Shown here piece by piece: positions 1 to 12,139 of a stretch of DNA of 64,000 nt. How positions within the stretch are numbered: position 1 is the first letter of the stretch; each line of letters begins with the position of its first letter. A program made the position numbers and the translations under genes. The notes below the pieces were generated by a model. That model searched no databases and was not told where the DNA came from. It was given only the letters and a program-made list of their open reading frames with translations. The DNA is from Thuidium tamariscinum (taxonomy: Eukaryota > Streptophyta > Bryopsida > Hypnales > Thuidiaceae). The stretch lies in NCBI GenBank assembly GCA_947034885.2, contig OX344749.2:49319682-49383681 (forward strand), given 5' to 3'.

Positions 1-45
1 CTGATAAGTGCCGTTTGCAGAGAGAATTGGCATATTCCACAGTGA

Positions 46-1708
46 GTGCAACTTTTGGAGAGCGGGGAAGTAACATCCGCGAGAGGCTCGCGGGTGGTTT
101 CAATGGCGGTTGCGAAAGATGGATTCCTGTGGGCGTGGGGCAAGTCCAAGCGTGGCCAGCCTGGCTTGAGCCCGGCATCACGCAGGCTGCAGTCCCACAC
201 CGAGTGGAAACCCTCTCCGGGAAAACACGTGGTGCAGGCTGCTGCCTTCCGCAGTCTTGTCATTTTTTTCCCCTTGATTTGTATTTAATCCTTGATGTTT
301 TTCATAACATTTTTTAATAGCTGAGAGATTTCACCGTTAATAAAATAGATAGCAGTAAATCAAGCCTTAAAATTTCTGGCATCCATTGTAGAGAACATGC
401 GTCGTGCTCGTTGAGATGTAAAGGCAACTGTGTAAGTATGTTATGAGTGTGGGTACTTGGAAACATTTTATGACCATGGTACAGGATTGCTTATTTCGCA
501 ACATGCACTTCAATTGATAGAATATACCAGTTTTTTTACTGTATTGGGAGGATTTCCACCATAATGTCAATGCAGGAGAGTTCTCCTGTCGTGGCATGCT
601 TCAATTGGTTAAGGAGAGGCAGATTAAGACTGATAATGCTCAGTGCTTGCCTTGTGCAAATCTTCAGCAAGGTGGGTATGAAGTAGAGATTTCATTGGTA
701 TAGAAATGAGAGAAATCTAGGAGAAATCTCTTCCTCTACCAACCGATATTAACTCAGTAAGTGCAGATTCACGTACCTAACAAAATCTAAATCTAAATGG
801 AGGAGACTATTACTGTTGTGGCATGTTTTGATTGGTTCAACAATCAAAGAAATCAAATAGACATTGACATTATGTCCGGTAACTGCAAAGCAGTCCAAGT
901 TAGCAAAAATAATCGCCGGTCAGTACCAACCTCGCCGCCCCGCGGCTCGGGAGGTCCTAACCGGCGATTATTTTCGATAACTTGGCCTGCTTTGCAGTTA
1001 CCTAGTCCATTTTGCAGACCACTCCTCTAGTTATAGAATATATGTTGCTCTGTTGTATACCTGAAAGATTGATTGACCAGGTTGTATGTTATGCGCTTGT
1101 CCGGTTGCGTTGGGTTGGGGCCATGCTCTCGCCCTCACAGCTGAAGGCCATGTTTACAGCTGGGGTTATGCAGCGAACGGCCGCCTCGGGTTCCAGCTCT
1201 AGGAAACACCGTCCAAGGAAGCCAGCAACGATCGTTATACCGGTGAAGCCGTTGAGGATGTTGCATTCCTGCAGGTTCTAGCGGATATTGAGAAGAGAAG
1301 AGCCCGGTTCTGGCTTGGGTGCTAGTTCGCGTAGACGCACTTCGTTCGCATCATGTGACAGAAATCAGTTGCGGGATGGGCCATTCTTCCACAAGAAATG
1401 GTACTGCCACTGCCCTAGAGCGTCGTCTTTCATCTTTCTCGAATCTACTGCAATCCACTTCTACACTGCTATCCGCATCTCCATTTTCCATAATCTATCC
1501 TTTACAGCCACGTCCTCATGAAATGCTGGTAGTTTTGTGAGATGGTTTTTATAATTAGATACTCCGTGGATCAGAGCAAGGAGAGCTGTGGAGTTTCGGT
1601 GACAACAGCCTGGGACAACTGGGCAGGCCGTTAGTTTTTACTGAATACAGTAGTGTTGATGCTGCTTGCGACTTAGATTTTACTCTCGTTCTTCTCCCCA
1701 GCAATTGA
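46..1708 (+). pseudogene. RCC1-repeat protein, broken and cut by the left window edge
   Basis: Four separated segments read as RCC1/UVR8-type beta-propeller repeats. At 46-250 there is AKDGFLWAWGKSKRGQ. At about 1106-1276 there is LGWGHALALTAEGHVYSWGY followed by AANGRLGFQL. At about 1340-1400 there is VTEISCGMGHS. At about 1566-1708 there is GELWSFGDNSLGQLGR, ending in TGA. The order matches one RCC1-family protein of the plant type that has a spacer between repeats. The second segment has an in-frame TAG right after GFQL and then stays readable (ETPSKEASNDRYTGEA). I could not find clean splice junctions joining the segments, and a hairpin element lies between the first two. A broken gene is therefore likelier than a working one, but a misread base or unusual intron is possible. 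The N-terminal part lies outside the window. RCC1 repeats act in protein binding or nucleotide exchange; the partner here is unknown. Confidence 0.55.
878..1002. mobile_element. Foldback (hairpin) element, 43-bp arms
   Basis: The left arm 878-920 begins GGTAACTGCAAAGCAG. The right arm 960-1002 is its reverse complement with three mismatches over 43 positions. The loop of about 39 bases is GC-rich and contains CCGCGG and partly pairing ACCTC/GAGGT. I see no clear target-site duplication. It lies between two RCC1 segments, in what may have been an intron. It could be a MITE or a small-RNA precursor. Confidence 0.7.
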
Positions 1709-3901
1709 GTATAGTAAGTGCAGCTATGATCGTTTCTTGAACCTTTGTGGAATCAAATTTGAGAAAACGAAGTTACAAGTGCACTAGCAATATTTGCATC
1801 GAGCTTGCCACCGAATCTCCATTATTACGCCACAAGAACTGACAGACACACGCTGCGATGGAGTTTAGAATCCAAGTTCATTTTTTGTACGAAGGAATGA
1901 GACTATGAGAGATGAAGCACAGAATTCAACAAGTTTGCTGCAGTCAATTGTGACCAGGCCTTCTTTTTTGGCACAACGGAGCCAAATTGCTGGAGTTCAA
2001 AAGTAACTCTCTTTTGATGCTCAACAAGCAGTGACCTTTTGCCAATTTTTTCCCATATGTACCAAAGATATGGATGGAATTGCAGAAGCTTGTATGAAAA
2101 AGTGACTGAATAAATATAACTAAAAAATGACGTGGAGAAGTTTACTGCCAGTTTTCATTGGAGGAGAATTTCACCAGATCATTAGGAAATTGATCTGATA
2201 TGAGCAAGCATAATTAATCTGATATTGGATATGAATGTCCCAGGCTTGAAGTTATTGATGTCGGAAATATTATCTACCATACTCGTGAATCACCTATTTA
2301 ACTACGAATTGCTCAGACACGGTCCACGAGATTTCCAGGCACCATTTCAGGATTGATTATTGATTATCAAGACTGTAACTGAAAATTGCTGGTTATTAAG
2401 TGCTACGACACCGTTCTGTACTAAAGATTTTATAAGTTGTACTCCGTTGTTTGGTTTCTATTTGAACTTACAATCGATCTCACTTACAAATCATATATGC
2501 AATAAACATAGTGGGAGAAGCCAGCCATGGCACACGCTTGTCCTGGGGCCCTGCTAATTCAAACTTCAGCAATTTGGAACTTCATATGGAACGAATTGTA
2601 CATATTTTAGTGCACAGGAATCCTCTTGAAAATAAGGACAAGGAGTACACGAAAACTCTCCATTCTAATATTGAAAAAAACACTAAAACCAGCTGAACAT
2701 CAAAGGAATGGGTTCCTCTCCCTCCCTAACTCCCAAAGGGCTCCCTAAGTTATCCAGTGCATTGCAGTGATCTAGCACAGTCTACCGCAAAAGCAAGTTG
2801 CCATGGTGATGCAGGGCAGTAAGAAACAAGTTGGGCATGTGGCAAACCCATGGCTAGACCATGGCATGCCGGAACATGCCCCTTCAACAAGCAGGAAACT
2901 GTAGTACTGGCCAGGACATAAACTGCGGTTCTCAGAATCATACAGTCGTCCTTCTGCAGACCTGTTCCGCTACAGTATAGCACCCCATTACGCTAAAAAA
3001 TAAGCCATCACAGCCCTAGACATTTGAATTTTGTTTAACCTGAATCATAGAAAATAATACAGGTGATCAGAAGCTGATCGTGAATCATGACAAACCAGCC
3101 CACCTTCAAGTATAATAACAAATCACGGCATTGCAGAAGTGCAAGGAAGATCTAAATATGAACACATTTATCCAGACTTACAACCTCAATAGAGTAAACC
3201 TGTATACAATATGTTTGCTTTCATCACTACACACCCAAACTGCCCACCGTCGTCCTTAAGTTCACAGACATTCTCCAAGAATTGGCACAACGCCGCTCTG
3301 TAACGAACAGCTGGCATAATCAATTCCGAATTCTTGATTAGAATTGAAGAGCTCAAGCATTCGCATGCTCAATCTCATAGAAATCATGTAACCGAGGTTG
3401 AAATTACGAGAGCTCTTACAACACTCAACCACATCACCAAGATGTCCGACTTCAGTCCCACGCATCAGTTTCAAAATGCCGCCACTTTGTTGAAGCACCA
3501 TTCTGAATCGATAATAATGAGAGCCAAATCCAACCAAGCTGGAAAGGATAACACTGTTTGCAGAAATAGTACCCTTACCCGGGCAGTATGATTCCCTGCC
3601 TGGAAAGTGCAATTCGATCACCAAGGCCATGGCATTAAAATAGTCCAACTAATCAGTCGCCCAGAAAATCAACCAGTCCTGAGAGATTCACACTAGACCC
3701 CTAATTTAAATTCCACGTCAGGTTTTCTTTCAACGGCGATCCAACGAAGGGTTGAGCAGCATGCTACCCTTTCCGAAAATCATCAGTAACTGCAGTCACC
3801 TATTTGCAGATGGGCAGCTTCAGAGACGCGGAATCGGCAACCTAATGAACGAGAAGGAACGGGTATGCACATGGAGCCCCTAGAGACCTTGAAGACCTCT
3901 T
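1709..3901. other. Intergenic, no gene recognised
   Basis: This stretch lies between the RCC1 remnant and the 3' end of the CBL gene. It must hold the CBL 3' untranslated region at its right end. A minus-strand open frame of 128 codons at 3262-3648 resembles no family I know and was not called. No strong repeat was seen. Confidence 0.6.
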
Positions 3902-4543
3902 TCAAGTTTCTTCAACTAAAGAATGGAAAATGAAGCTCGGAAACGTAGTGGTAATGTCCTTCAGGTAAGGCAGAGTCATATTCTTCAACAGAGAAGGATG
4001 CTGCAACACTAACGTCCGCCACTCTTCTTTGTCGATTCTCCCATCGTTTTTCGTGTCCGCTTCTAAAAACGTCTTATCTAAAATCTCCTCGATCACATCG
4101 TCCGATAAGTTTAAGCCAGATTCCGCCAGGGTGGCGACCACCATTCTTTTCAGCTCCGACCTGTCGATGAATCCTTGCTGCTGCAAATCGTACAAGCTGA
4201 ATGCGAAGTCGATCTTGTCCTCAACGTTGGCATTCGGATGGAACACAGAGAGCGCCTGCGCGAACTCAGGAAACTCCAGGTAGCCCTTGTGCTTCTCGTC
4301 GAAGAGATTGAAGACCCTATCTGCAAACAAGCTTTCCTTCTTATTCTGCTTGAAGAGCGCTAACTGAAACTCTTCCTTGTTGACCACCCCGTCGTACACC
4401 CCGACGCTAGAGACTTTCTTGAAAAGCTCGTACATGGCCTCCACTTCGCTTACGCTGAACGCCGTGGTCCGCGAAATCGAGGCCGGATCGCTCCAAACTT
4501 CGTCGTAAGGGTGGTTGGCGCTCTTGGACCCAAAGCAGCCCAT
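3902..4543 (-). CDS. CBL: Calcineurin B-like calcium sensor (CBL1/9 type), intronless
   Basis: CBL proteins bind calcium and recruit CIPK protein kinases to membranes. The frame is open from 4600, but the start is placed at the internal ATG at 4543 because it gives MGCFGSKS, the N-myristoylation (Gly2) and palmitoylation (Cys3) signal of CBL1/9-type proteins, and a 213-residue product, the usual family length. Four EF-hands are visible: a non-canonical long first loop near residues 44-58 ([15 protein letters not shown]), [12 protein letters not shown] at 82-93, [12 protein letters not shown] at 119-130 and [12 protein letters not shown] at 163-174. The C-terminus has [11 protein letters not shown] (198-208), where CIPKs phosphorylate the FPSF serine in known CBLs (Ser203 here). 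The whole gene is one uninterrupted frame, whereas flowering-plant CBL genes have several introns. The protein looks intact, with every key residue present. Predicted location: plasma membrane or tonoplast, by acylation. Confidence 0.95.
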   Translation of the reverse strand: MGCFGSKSANHPYDEVWSDPASISRTTAFSVSEVEAMYELFKKVSSVGVYDGVVNKEEFQLALFKQNKKESLFADRVFNLFDEKHKGYLEFPEFAQALSVFHPNANVEDKIDFAFSLYDLQQQGFIDRSELKRMVVATLAESGLNLSDDVIEEILDKTFLEADTKNDGRIDKEEWRTLVLQHPSLLKNMTLPYLKDITTTFPSFIFHSLVEET

Positions 4544-6048
4544 GAAACAGCGCAAGACATTCTCGGAGCCCAACCTAAGAAGCTCCAGTACACCATTCAT
4601 CCTCGAAGCTCTTACGTCGTGTTAGATTCGGCAATTCTTAACCGATCGCGACGCCGTCGGCACCAGATCCATCGGATTTCAACCGGCTCTCTACTTCGTG
4701 CACCAGTCCTCATACAAACGTCACGCATCCATAACACCATAAACGCAGAGATCTGCGAGCGCAGGCACTAAAACCCTAGAAGACGGCAAGAGTAGTGAGC
4801 GACTTCCGAGGTCCGACACGAAAACAAGCTTCAGAGACAACTGAACAATACGCCAAGCGGGGCCGGCATTGAACCATTGCGCTTCCAGATACCCGTTCTG
4901 GGCGGGATCGGAAACGGGTCCGCCGGGTATCTAACTGCGCCTTCGACCGATCCCAGAGCGACACTTGGTCCTCCAGCGATGTGACCAATCACAAGTAAGA
5001 ACCGACGGAATTTTCCATAATATCTGCTGCAGATATCTTCAGTGGTTCTTAAAATGTTTCGTACAGAACTTGCCATAAGGTATAACCAATCAGCACCCAT
5101 TGGCAGTCTGTAGATTCACGTCTAGTGCAACCAAGTCTAGACATTGGCTACTAGTCCGAACAGCTATTTGGTTTCTAAAAATCACAATAATTTCAACTTC
5201 AAGAATAAAATTTTAAAAAATTTGCAGTCCCCATATTTCCTATCTTCCTACTTGTAAAAAATTTCACTTACTTCATATTGCTCACAATCTGCTCAAAAAT
5301 TGCTTAAGTGATGGACTATGAGTAGAGTATCCGACCCATTCCCAACCACCCCCTATTTCCAATCTACATACTATTCTCTTTCCATGAAGTTGTGGCATAA
5401 AGCCCGGAGTAGTTGTGGCACATTATGATTGGTTGTACGGCTCTTATAAATGCAATCAGCCCTTGTTAGATTTTGCAATCAGCCTACTGTCAGAAATAGA
5501 AAGGTCTATATCACTATTACATATCATAGAGAATCTTTGAGTAAAAAATTCACAATAATTACAATTTGTGTGATAAAATTCTGAAAAAAATATATAGTCC
5601 TTTTAAACTCTATTTCTCTATATGGGAAAAAATTTACATCCAAAAATTTGCACTTGAAATATGCAAAATTGCTTAAGTGATTGGAAATGGGTTGGATACT
5701 CTACTTCTACCTTAGAGTGCAAGAAAGTAGGAAGTAATGAGAGGAAAAGTAGTTTACTTAATGATCCAAATTAGAAGGGTTTAAAGATTGGCTATGGGTC
5801 CGGCACACTTTTTGCCTTTCAAAATTCATAGAAATTTCAATTGATGTAATAAAATTATCAAAGTTTTTGCAATTTCCATCATTTCTATCATTGCACCCTT
5901 GAGAATATTTGCTTTGCCTTGCACTAAATCAGATCATGTCTAAAATTCTTTAAATGATGAGTCACATGTGGTTCTACTTTAATATAACTAACTAGCTTGG
6001 AGTTTCACATTAAACCGTACAGTTGTTGATGATTGTGTTGCAAGTAAG
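4544..6048. other. CBL upstream region grading into AT-rich DNA
   Basis: About 560 bp upstream of the CBL start (to about 5100) is moderately GC-rich and presumably holds its promoter and leader. A 9-bp stem, AGATACCCG at 4887 with CGGGTATCT ending at 4932, is the only clear local structure. Beyond about 5100 the composition drops sharply to AT-rich DNA with no coding signal. Confidence 0.6.
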
Positions 6049-6277
6049 TTAACCCCTAAACACCTCAATCTTTTTTTGAATTTTTGCACATTTTTGCCTA
6101 AAGCTTTGTATAGAAATATCATTTATTAGAATTTCATACATTTGGTTATTAAAGAAGGTTGTCTTTTTTAGACTCAAGCATTACATTGGATGAATGAGAA
6201 GTTATTTGGATTGAACATTGCCTTAAAGCCCTCTATTCATAGTCTAGAATATAGATGTCAAAGCTTTCTAGGGTTAA
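6049..6277. mobile_element. MITE, TTAACCC family, copy 1
   Basis: A 229-bp element bounded by TTAACCCCTA and TAGGGTTAA in inverted orientation. Its interior matches the copy at 55617-55849 almost throughout, for example TTGAATTTTTGCACATTTT and AAGCCCTCT.TTCAT.GTC. The TTA/TAA ends suggest a Harbinger/Tourist-type target. It has no coding capacity. Confidence 0.75.
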
Positions 6278-8329
6278 GAGCAGTGTTTTTGCTACTAAGT
6301 GCATACAATATTGGTCTAGGAGTTGGAGTTTGAAAAAAAATAAAAAGCAAAGTTTTTAGGAGCATCAAAACTAGGGCATGATGGAGTTTAGTATTGTATT
6401 TTTATTCTATTTTTAGTTAAATCTTTCTCTAATACCAATGGAGGGACAATAAAAGATTAATTGAACAATAGAAAAAATCCTTAATAGGAAATATTGAATC
6501 TTATTTTTTATTTTGTCTTTTTTTAAAGTTTCTACTATTGCCAATGAAGGAAGAGACTTTGCAAACTCTAGCACATTTTTCTTTTGATTTTTAATTTTTT
6601 TAGATTCCATTATCAAGTATTAGTCAAAAGATTTTTCTTAAATTAGATTGTTTATTTGAAGCTATCAAATAAAATATCAAGAATACAAAGGAACTTTTGG
6701 AAATTGATGTCCTAAAGTATGCATAGAAATACAATGAATGAATGGACCATAAGATCTAATTTCCCTGATTTTGAAATATTCGAATGTGACATTTATTGCT
6801 ACATATGATTGTTTATTTCTATTCATAAATAGGGGGCCATATGGGGATTATAGATAGTCACATATTTATATGAATTTTGAACTCTCACTAATTTGTTAGA
6901 TTTAACATGTGAAATGGCATTTAACATGCCCAAGCTACATTTCCTATTTTGGTTGAATAAATGGATCCATGCAACTAAGCTTAATGAACTACAATAAATG
7001 ATTTAGCTTCATTTGAAATATGCTACATTCAAAGAGACTTAATTGGCCTTAGTTTGCATTGAGCTTGGTCACAATTCTTGCATTCTATTCCTACTCCTAC
7101 TCCTACTACTACTACTACTACTAGTAGTTTGATAGTTGCTACAACACTTCCTCATTAGGTCATTCAATCCTTCATTTAAAATAAAGCATACTTCAAGGTA
7201 ACAATTTTTAAATTAGTAAATGAAGCCATTGTGGTGAATTCTTGATGTCAATCCAAGCTACTTCTTTTTCAAACAATAATAATTCATCAAATACAATTTC
7301 AAAATAGATTTTATAAAAGCTTAACTGTAACCAAGACTAACATTCTAAGAAGAATCCTCATTCTTCTTACTAATTACTCTTGAAGATTTTGGACTTACTT
7401 TTTCATTGATAATATCTTTTTAAGTTTTAGAGATATCTAAATTTTATTAATTTTTTTGAGGTTTGATTTATACAAGTATACTGGTTGTAACTAAACATAT
7501 CCAAAGTCTTATGAAAAAATTCTAATTTTTCAATTAGTATGGCAATTTTTTAATTGTTTAAAAAATTTGAGAGTCATTGTCACTAGAAGAAAACCCTATT
7601 TAGTTCAACAATGTTTTCCAATTTTTCTTTGTTTTGTGGCTCCTTCAAATAAATGTTATGCTAGGGTTAATATAGTTGTCTACATTCATGTCAACTATAA
7701 CACAACATGTTAACTCTATGTTGAGGATTTGGTACCATTTTTGCATGAGACTGACTTTTGTTTTATTTAACATGGACTATCTCGTTGTCGACGTGAATGA
7801 TACATTTCAAGACGTGCTCTACCAAATGATATCTACCTACCTATGTGAAAGACCAAGTTAAATCAACATTTGACACAAGGAATGAAACACGTTTAGAGTT
7901 GTCCCCCCCCCCCCCCAAAATGATGGTTCTATTTTAAAATTAGTGGGTCAAGTTCTCTAGGCACTCCACGTGGAAGGATATATATATTTGTGGACAACAT
8001 TTGGTTGGATTAATTTTTTCTATTTACATTGGATATAGAGAAACCCTATCTATCACTTTATGTAGGTTTAGGTGGCTTCCTTCATGTGGTTGCAATTGAT
8101 CTAAACCTTCAGGTTTGAGGTATGTTTTTTGAGAAGTGTTTGAAGCACCGTTTTGAAGTAAAGAAAAGTGTAATTTGTTGTCTTACTTTGTACCAAATGT
8201 AGCAAACAAAGCAGTAGTCCTAGGCGGAAGAGGTAGACATTTGTACACAATGTTGTAAAACTAGAATAGATTGTTTGTTTACTTTTGATGCACTGTTGCA
8301 CTCAATATTGTTTCATTTGTGCCAATTGT
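6278..8329. other. AT-rich intergenic DNA
   Basis: No gene was recognised. The stretch contains a CTC/CTA trinucleotide run at 7086-7125 and a 14-C homopolymer near 7902-7916. Short open frames here look like chance in AT-rich DNA. Confidence 0.6.
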
Positions 8330-9010
8330 GTTGAATTTGGGAGGGTGTCAAAATTCACAATAGTAAAACCATCTTTTACAATGGCTCATGTTGGTAGATG
8401 TAAAATATATTTTTCTAGATGAATCTATTGACCTTGAAATCTGGCAAAAATATTATCAATATAGAGATGATTTCGTGAAAATAATTTCATGGAAATTTTT
8501 TTTTCAATCCTTGGGAGGGAGTCAAAGTTAATAATAGTTATATTTTTCTCACAACTGTACATGTTGGTAGATTTTGTCTATCTTTTTTTGTAAAAATCTT
8601 TTGGCCTTTAAATTTGGCATATACATTATCAACATAGAGATGATCTTATTGAAAAAAATTCCACTAGGAGAGATTTGAGGCCTTTGGGAGACTGCAAGTT
8701 CCCACATCCTGAAAATGTAGATTTTGTTGCAGGAACGCAGTTTCACAGGAATCCTACGTGGTCGAGTGATTGCCACGTCATAATTTTTAATTAAAAAAAT
8801 TTGGACTTTTTTCGTAGTTCAAGATCCCCCCTAATTTTTTTTTCCGATTAATTGCTGGCTAACAACAACCAATTAGTTCCCCGATAGTTTTGGGAATAGA
8901 CCCTAAAACAGCCTTTGAGAGCCCTCAAATCCCTCCTAATGATTGTAAGAAAACAATTTTTCAGCCTTCAAGAGGGGGTCAAAGTTAATAGTACTGAAAT
9001 TTCTTTCCTT
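8330..9010. repeat. Diverged direct repeat of about 180 bp, interrupted by a MITE
   Basis: Units begin near 8340, 8515 and 8965 with GGAGGG.GTCAAA.TT and share CATGTTGGTAGAT and ATTATCAA.ATAGAGATGAT. The first two units are adjacent. The third, short unit is separated by the MITE at 8662-8941. By eye the units are clearly related but diverged. Confidence 0.65.
8662..8941 (-). mobile_element. MITE, CATTAG family, copy 1
   Basis: A 280-bp element with inverted ends CACTAGGAGAGATTTGAGG and CCTCAAATCCCTCCTAATG. The internal block ATCCTACGTGGTCGAGTGAT, followed by TGCCACGTCA, is the reverse complement of the conserved core of the copies at 15305, 26357 and 58596. No coding capacity. Confidence 0.8.
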
Positions 9011-9028
9011 TTGAATTCAAAAATGCCA

Positions 9029-9307
9029 CATTAGAGGAGATTTCAACCCAAAGAAGACTACAAGTTTCTATGTAGTCTAGAACTGTAGGAACTACAGATC
9101 AGTAGTACATTAATGTGGTCGGGCAACAACTATGTCAAATTTTTTTTTCAAATTTTTTTTGACTTTCTTTTCAATTTAATTAGTCCAATTTTATTTTTTT
9201 TCATATTTATGTCAACTAACTATTGTCAACCGTTCCCTCACTGCTGCAGGAACAGCAAGGGTAACCAGTCTGAAATGGGTTGTTGAGGAGCCAAATTTCC
9301 TCTAATG
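9029..9307 (-). mobile_element. MITE, CATTAG family, copy 2
   Basis: A 279-bp element, from CATTAGAGGAGATTT to AAATTTCCTCTAATG. Same orientation and layout as the copy 90 bp upstream, but more diverged. It contains a T-rich spacer and a GTCAACCGTTCCCTC block corresponding to the family's GTTCCCC region. Confidence 0.75.
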
Positions 9308-12139
9308 TTTTGATTGGTACCCTACTATATGTTAAAGTCCAAAGATGTAATTGACAAACATGCTTTGAATTCAAATAGTATAAGATTTAAATAGCAGGGA
9401 TCCAACATTTGATCAGTCAAAAATAAAGAGTGAGGTGGTTGATATCATTTGCTTTGTCAAATGTATTGCAAGACCATTTGTATAGGCCTCTTTCAAAGCA
9501 TATTAAAAAAACAATGTTGTATACGTACAATATATGTCCATCCAAATTTAGAAGGTTGCAAAGAATATTTTTTCATTCCAATTTTAAAAAAAATTCCAAA
9601 TGATATCAAAGCTTAGGCGGCCTACATCTATTGATCTATACCTCTTTTTAGTCAATAAACAAACATAAACAAGATGGCTTGTACATCACATCTGTAGAGT
9701 GTCTTAATAAAAAAATTCCATAAAGAGGGAGATAATTGTAGATGAGTTGATTATAAAAATTTAAATTTGACTTTGAAATGTCCCTAAGCCTTGCAATGAG
9801 CCTCCAATTCATCACCAAGTACTCACTGGGTTTTTTTTCGATTTCCTACAAAATTAAACAAAGAAATACATGCAAAAAGACCTAAAAAGTGCATAGAACC
9901 AGAATAGGCATGTTACATGCCTATATAGTATTTGATCTAGATTAATATTTTATATAAAATTGTAATTTCAAATCACTCATAAATAGATTAGAAGCTGGGA
10001 ACTAGGGTAGAATTTAGAAGAATTGGGTACTTAGGCCCATATGTAGCAAACCCTAGCTAATTGGTCTGTGAAAACCATGATAGTTAACTTCTAAATGCCC
10101 AAGCCTTTTCAAGTGTGTTTTGACTATGGAAAAAGTGCATTGGCTTGTAGTCATCGCTAATGAAGCAAGTTGATTTTTTTTCAAAATCTAACCGTACAAA
10201 TGTTTAAAGAATTTGTTAATTAATAAATACACAAATTTTGAGTGCAAAATTGTATAGGATTTGTGAGATTATAATGAGAGAGGAGTACATTTTTATATTT
10301 AGTATGCTATCTTTTTCCACAATGTTTCCAAAATTTGCATGTAAATATTTTTGGGATTAGAGGTGATATGAACAACTATATAGAGTGTTAGCACACTAAA
10401 ATGCACTTCTAAGAAACTTGATTTTATATGAAAGCTATTAAACTCATTACACTATCCACCTTGCAATCGTTGAAATGCAATTATTTTTTATAAGTAGAAA
10501 TTGTAAATAGCTCCAAATCAATAGTTGTATGTGAAAATTTTCAATGGTAAATATCATGAAAATACTTTACACTTTCCATTGGAACCATTCTTGAAGCAGA
10601 TGGATATGTACAATTTCTTAGATCTCAAATCAAGTGAAGTTGCTAAAGGCTAGGAAATGAGAAAAATTGGTAAGCTTACTCTTCACTTTTGGTACATGTA
10701 TGCCTTTGAAGACCTCTCAATAATCAAATATGTACTTTTTCCAATGAAAAATGAAAATTTTCAATAGTTAATCCTTAAAACTACCCGGAAAAAAAAATTT
10801 TAACGATAAAAGGAATTTAACTGCTCACTCAGAAATGGGCCTGAAATTTTAGATCTACCATATATGGTCAACTAGACAGTTAGAGGTTAAGTCTAAAGGT
10901 AAGATTCTGTAAAGAGATTTCAATTTTCCCATAACATCAATGATATAGGAAATCTCAATTGTTCGTATGCAGGTATTATTCATGCAAAATAAGCCAACAA
11001 AGGACATTTAGTTATCCAATGTAGCGGTCCAAGAGTAGGAAAGCACAAGAACTCAATGACAAGATCAACTTTCTAAGATTCCCTTGAAAAAAAAGATTCT
11101 CCAAATTATTGAGGTCAATTGAAGGAATTGAGATTTTTATCTTCATTTTTCAAAGGTGTAGTAGCTTGACAATGTGAGCTTTCACCTATTTTGAGGGATT
11201 TCATGGGAGGTCTCTCAAAAGTCTTGAATTTTTTTGATAATTAGAGAATGTCTTTATGTGTAGTCAATCATAGATTCCTTTAATTGAAAATTCCTAGAAA
11301 ATTTTCAAGGTGTGGTAAAGTCCGACTAAAAATTAGGATAGTTTTTTATATTAATAAAACACCCCTACTAATTTAAACACATCATAATATTTAGAAGGAC
11401 TCAAACCAACAAGATCCTCAAAAAAAATTGTATATTCAAAAGTTGTAGGAAGATTGACCAATGTTATGTTGAGATGAGCATGCTTTGCAAATACACAAGG
11501 TATTTAGCTACAACTGAAAAACAATTTGTTAGAGATTCTAGTTGAATCTTCTAGTTTTCAGATCTTCAACTCTTCGTATTCCTTCTTGTTGGTCTATCCT
11601 TTGGTGGCTCTAAAAGGGCCAGAATTTTAGGTAGGTGATAAGAAACCACGGGTGTTGGACACGTAAAAGGAGACGGTTAGACTATGAGTTGAAATCATTT
11701 GGAGGATTGGATCCTTAACCTTAAACCTTCAGTAACCAACAATCATACTTCATTGCAAGAATGCCATAAGTCTTGACTATATAGGCCATCAATTCCATTT
11801 TGTCACTACAAATATGAAACGAGCTCTTTTTAAATACCCACAAGAGCTACAACTAGTTTACAATGGAAAAATGAAAAAGAACAAGCCTCCAAATCGGCTA
11901 CTTAGGGATAACAAGCCTCAAGCCACAAGCCACAACACACGAATGTTCATATCTTCATGTCTTCTTATTTTCATTTCTTCAAACTTGAAAATCTTTGAAA
12001 AGTGATAACAAACCTGAAACAATAATTTAATATAGCTACGTTCTTTGACTTTGTGCCAAAAGCAGCTCAAATCTCCAAATGCTAAGTGCTATATTTTTTG
12101 GAAAGCTGATGCGACAAGCTATCACCTCTCAAAATTTCA
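9308..12139. other. AT-rich intergenic DNA, no gene seen
   Basis: Very AT-rich, with no splice-compatible coding signal or recognisable protein. Only short random frames. Confidence 0.6.

Noticed and set aside
3262-3648. Minus-strand frame of 128 codons
   Set aside because: No family resemblance; it lies directly downstream of CBL in probable untranslated or intergenic sequence, and its length is possible by chance.
7902-7916. Run of about 14 C
   Set aside because: A lone homopolymer; it may be partly an assembly or sequencing artefact and has no associated structure.
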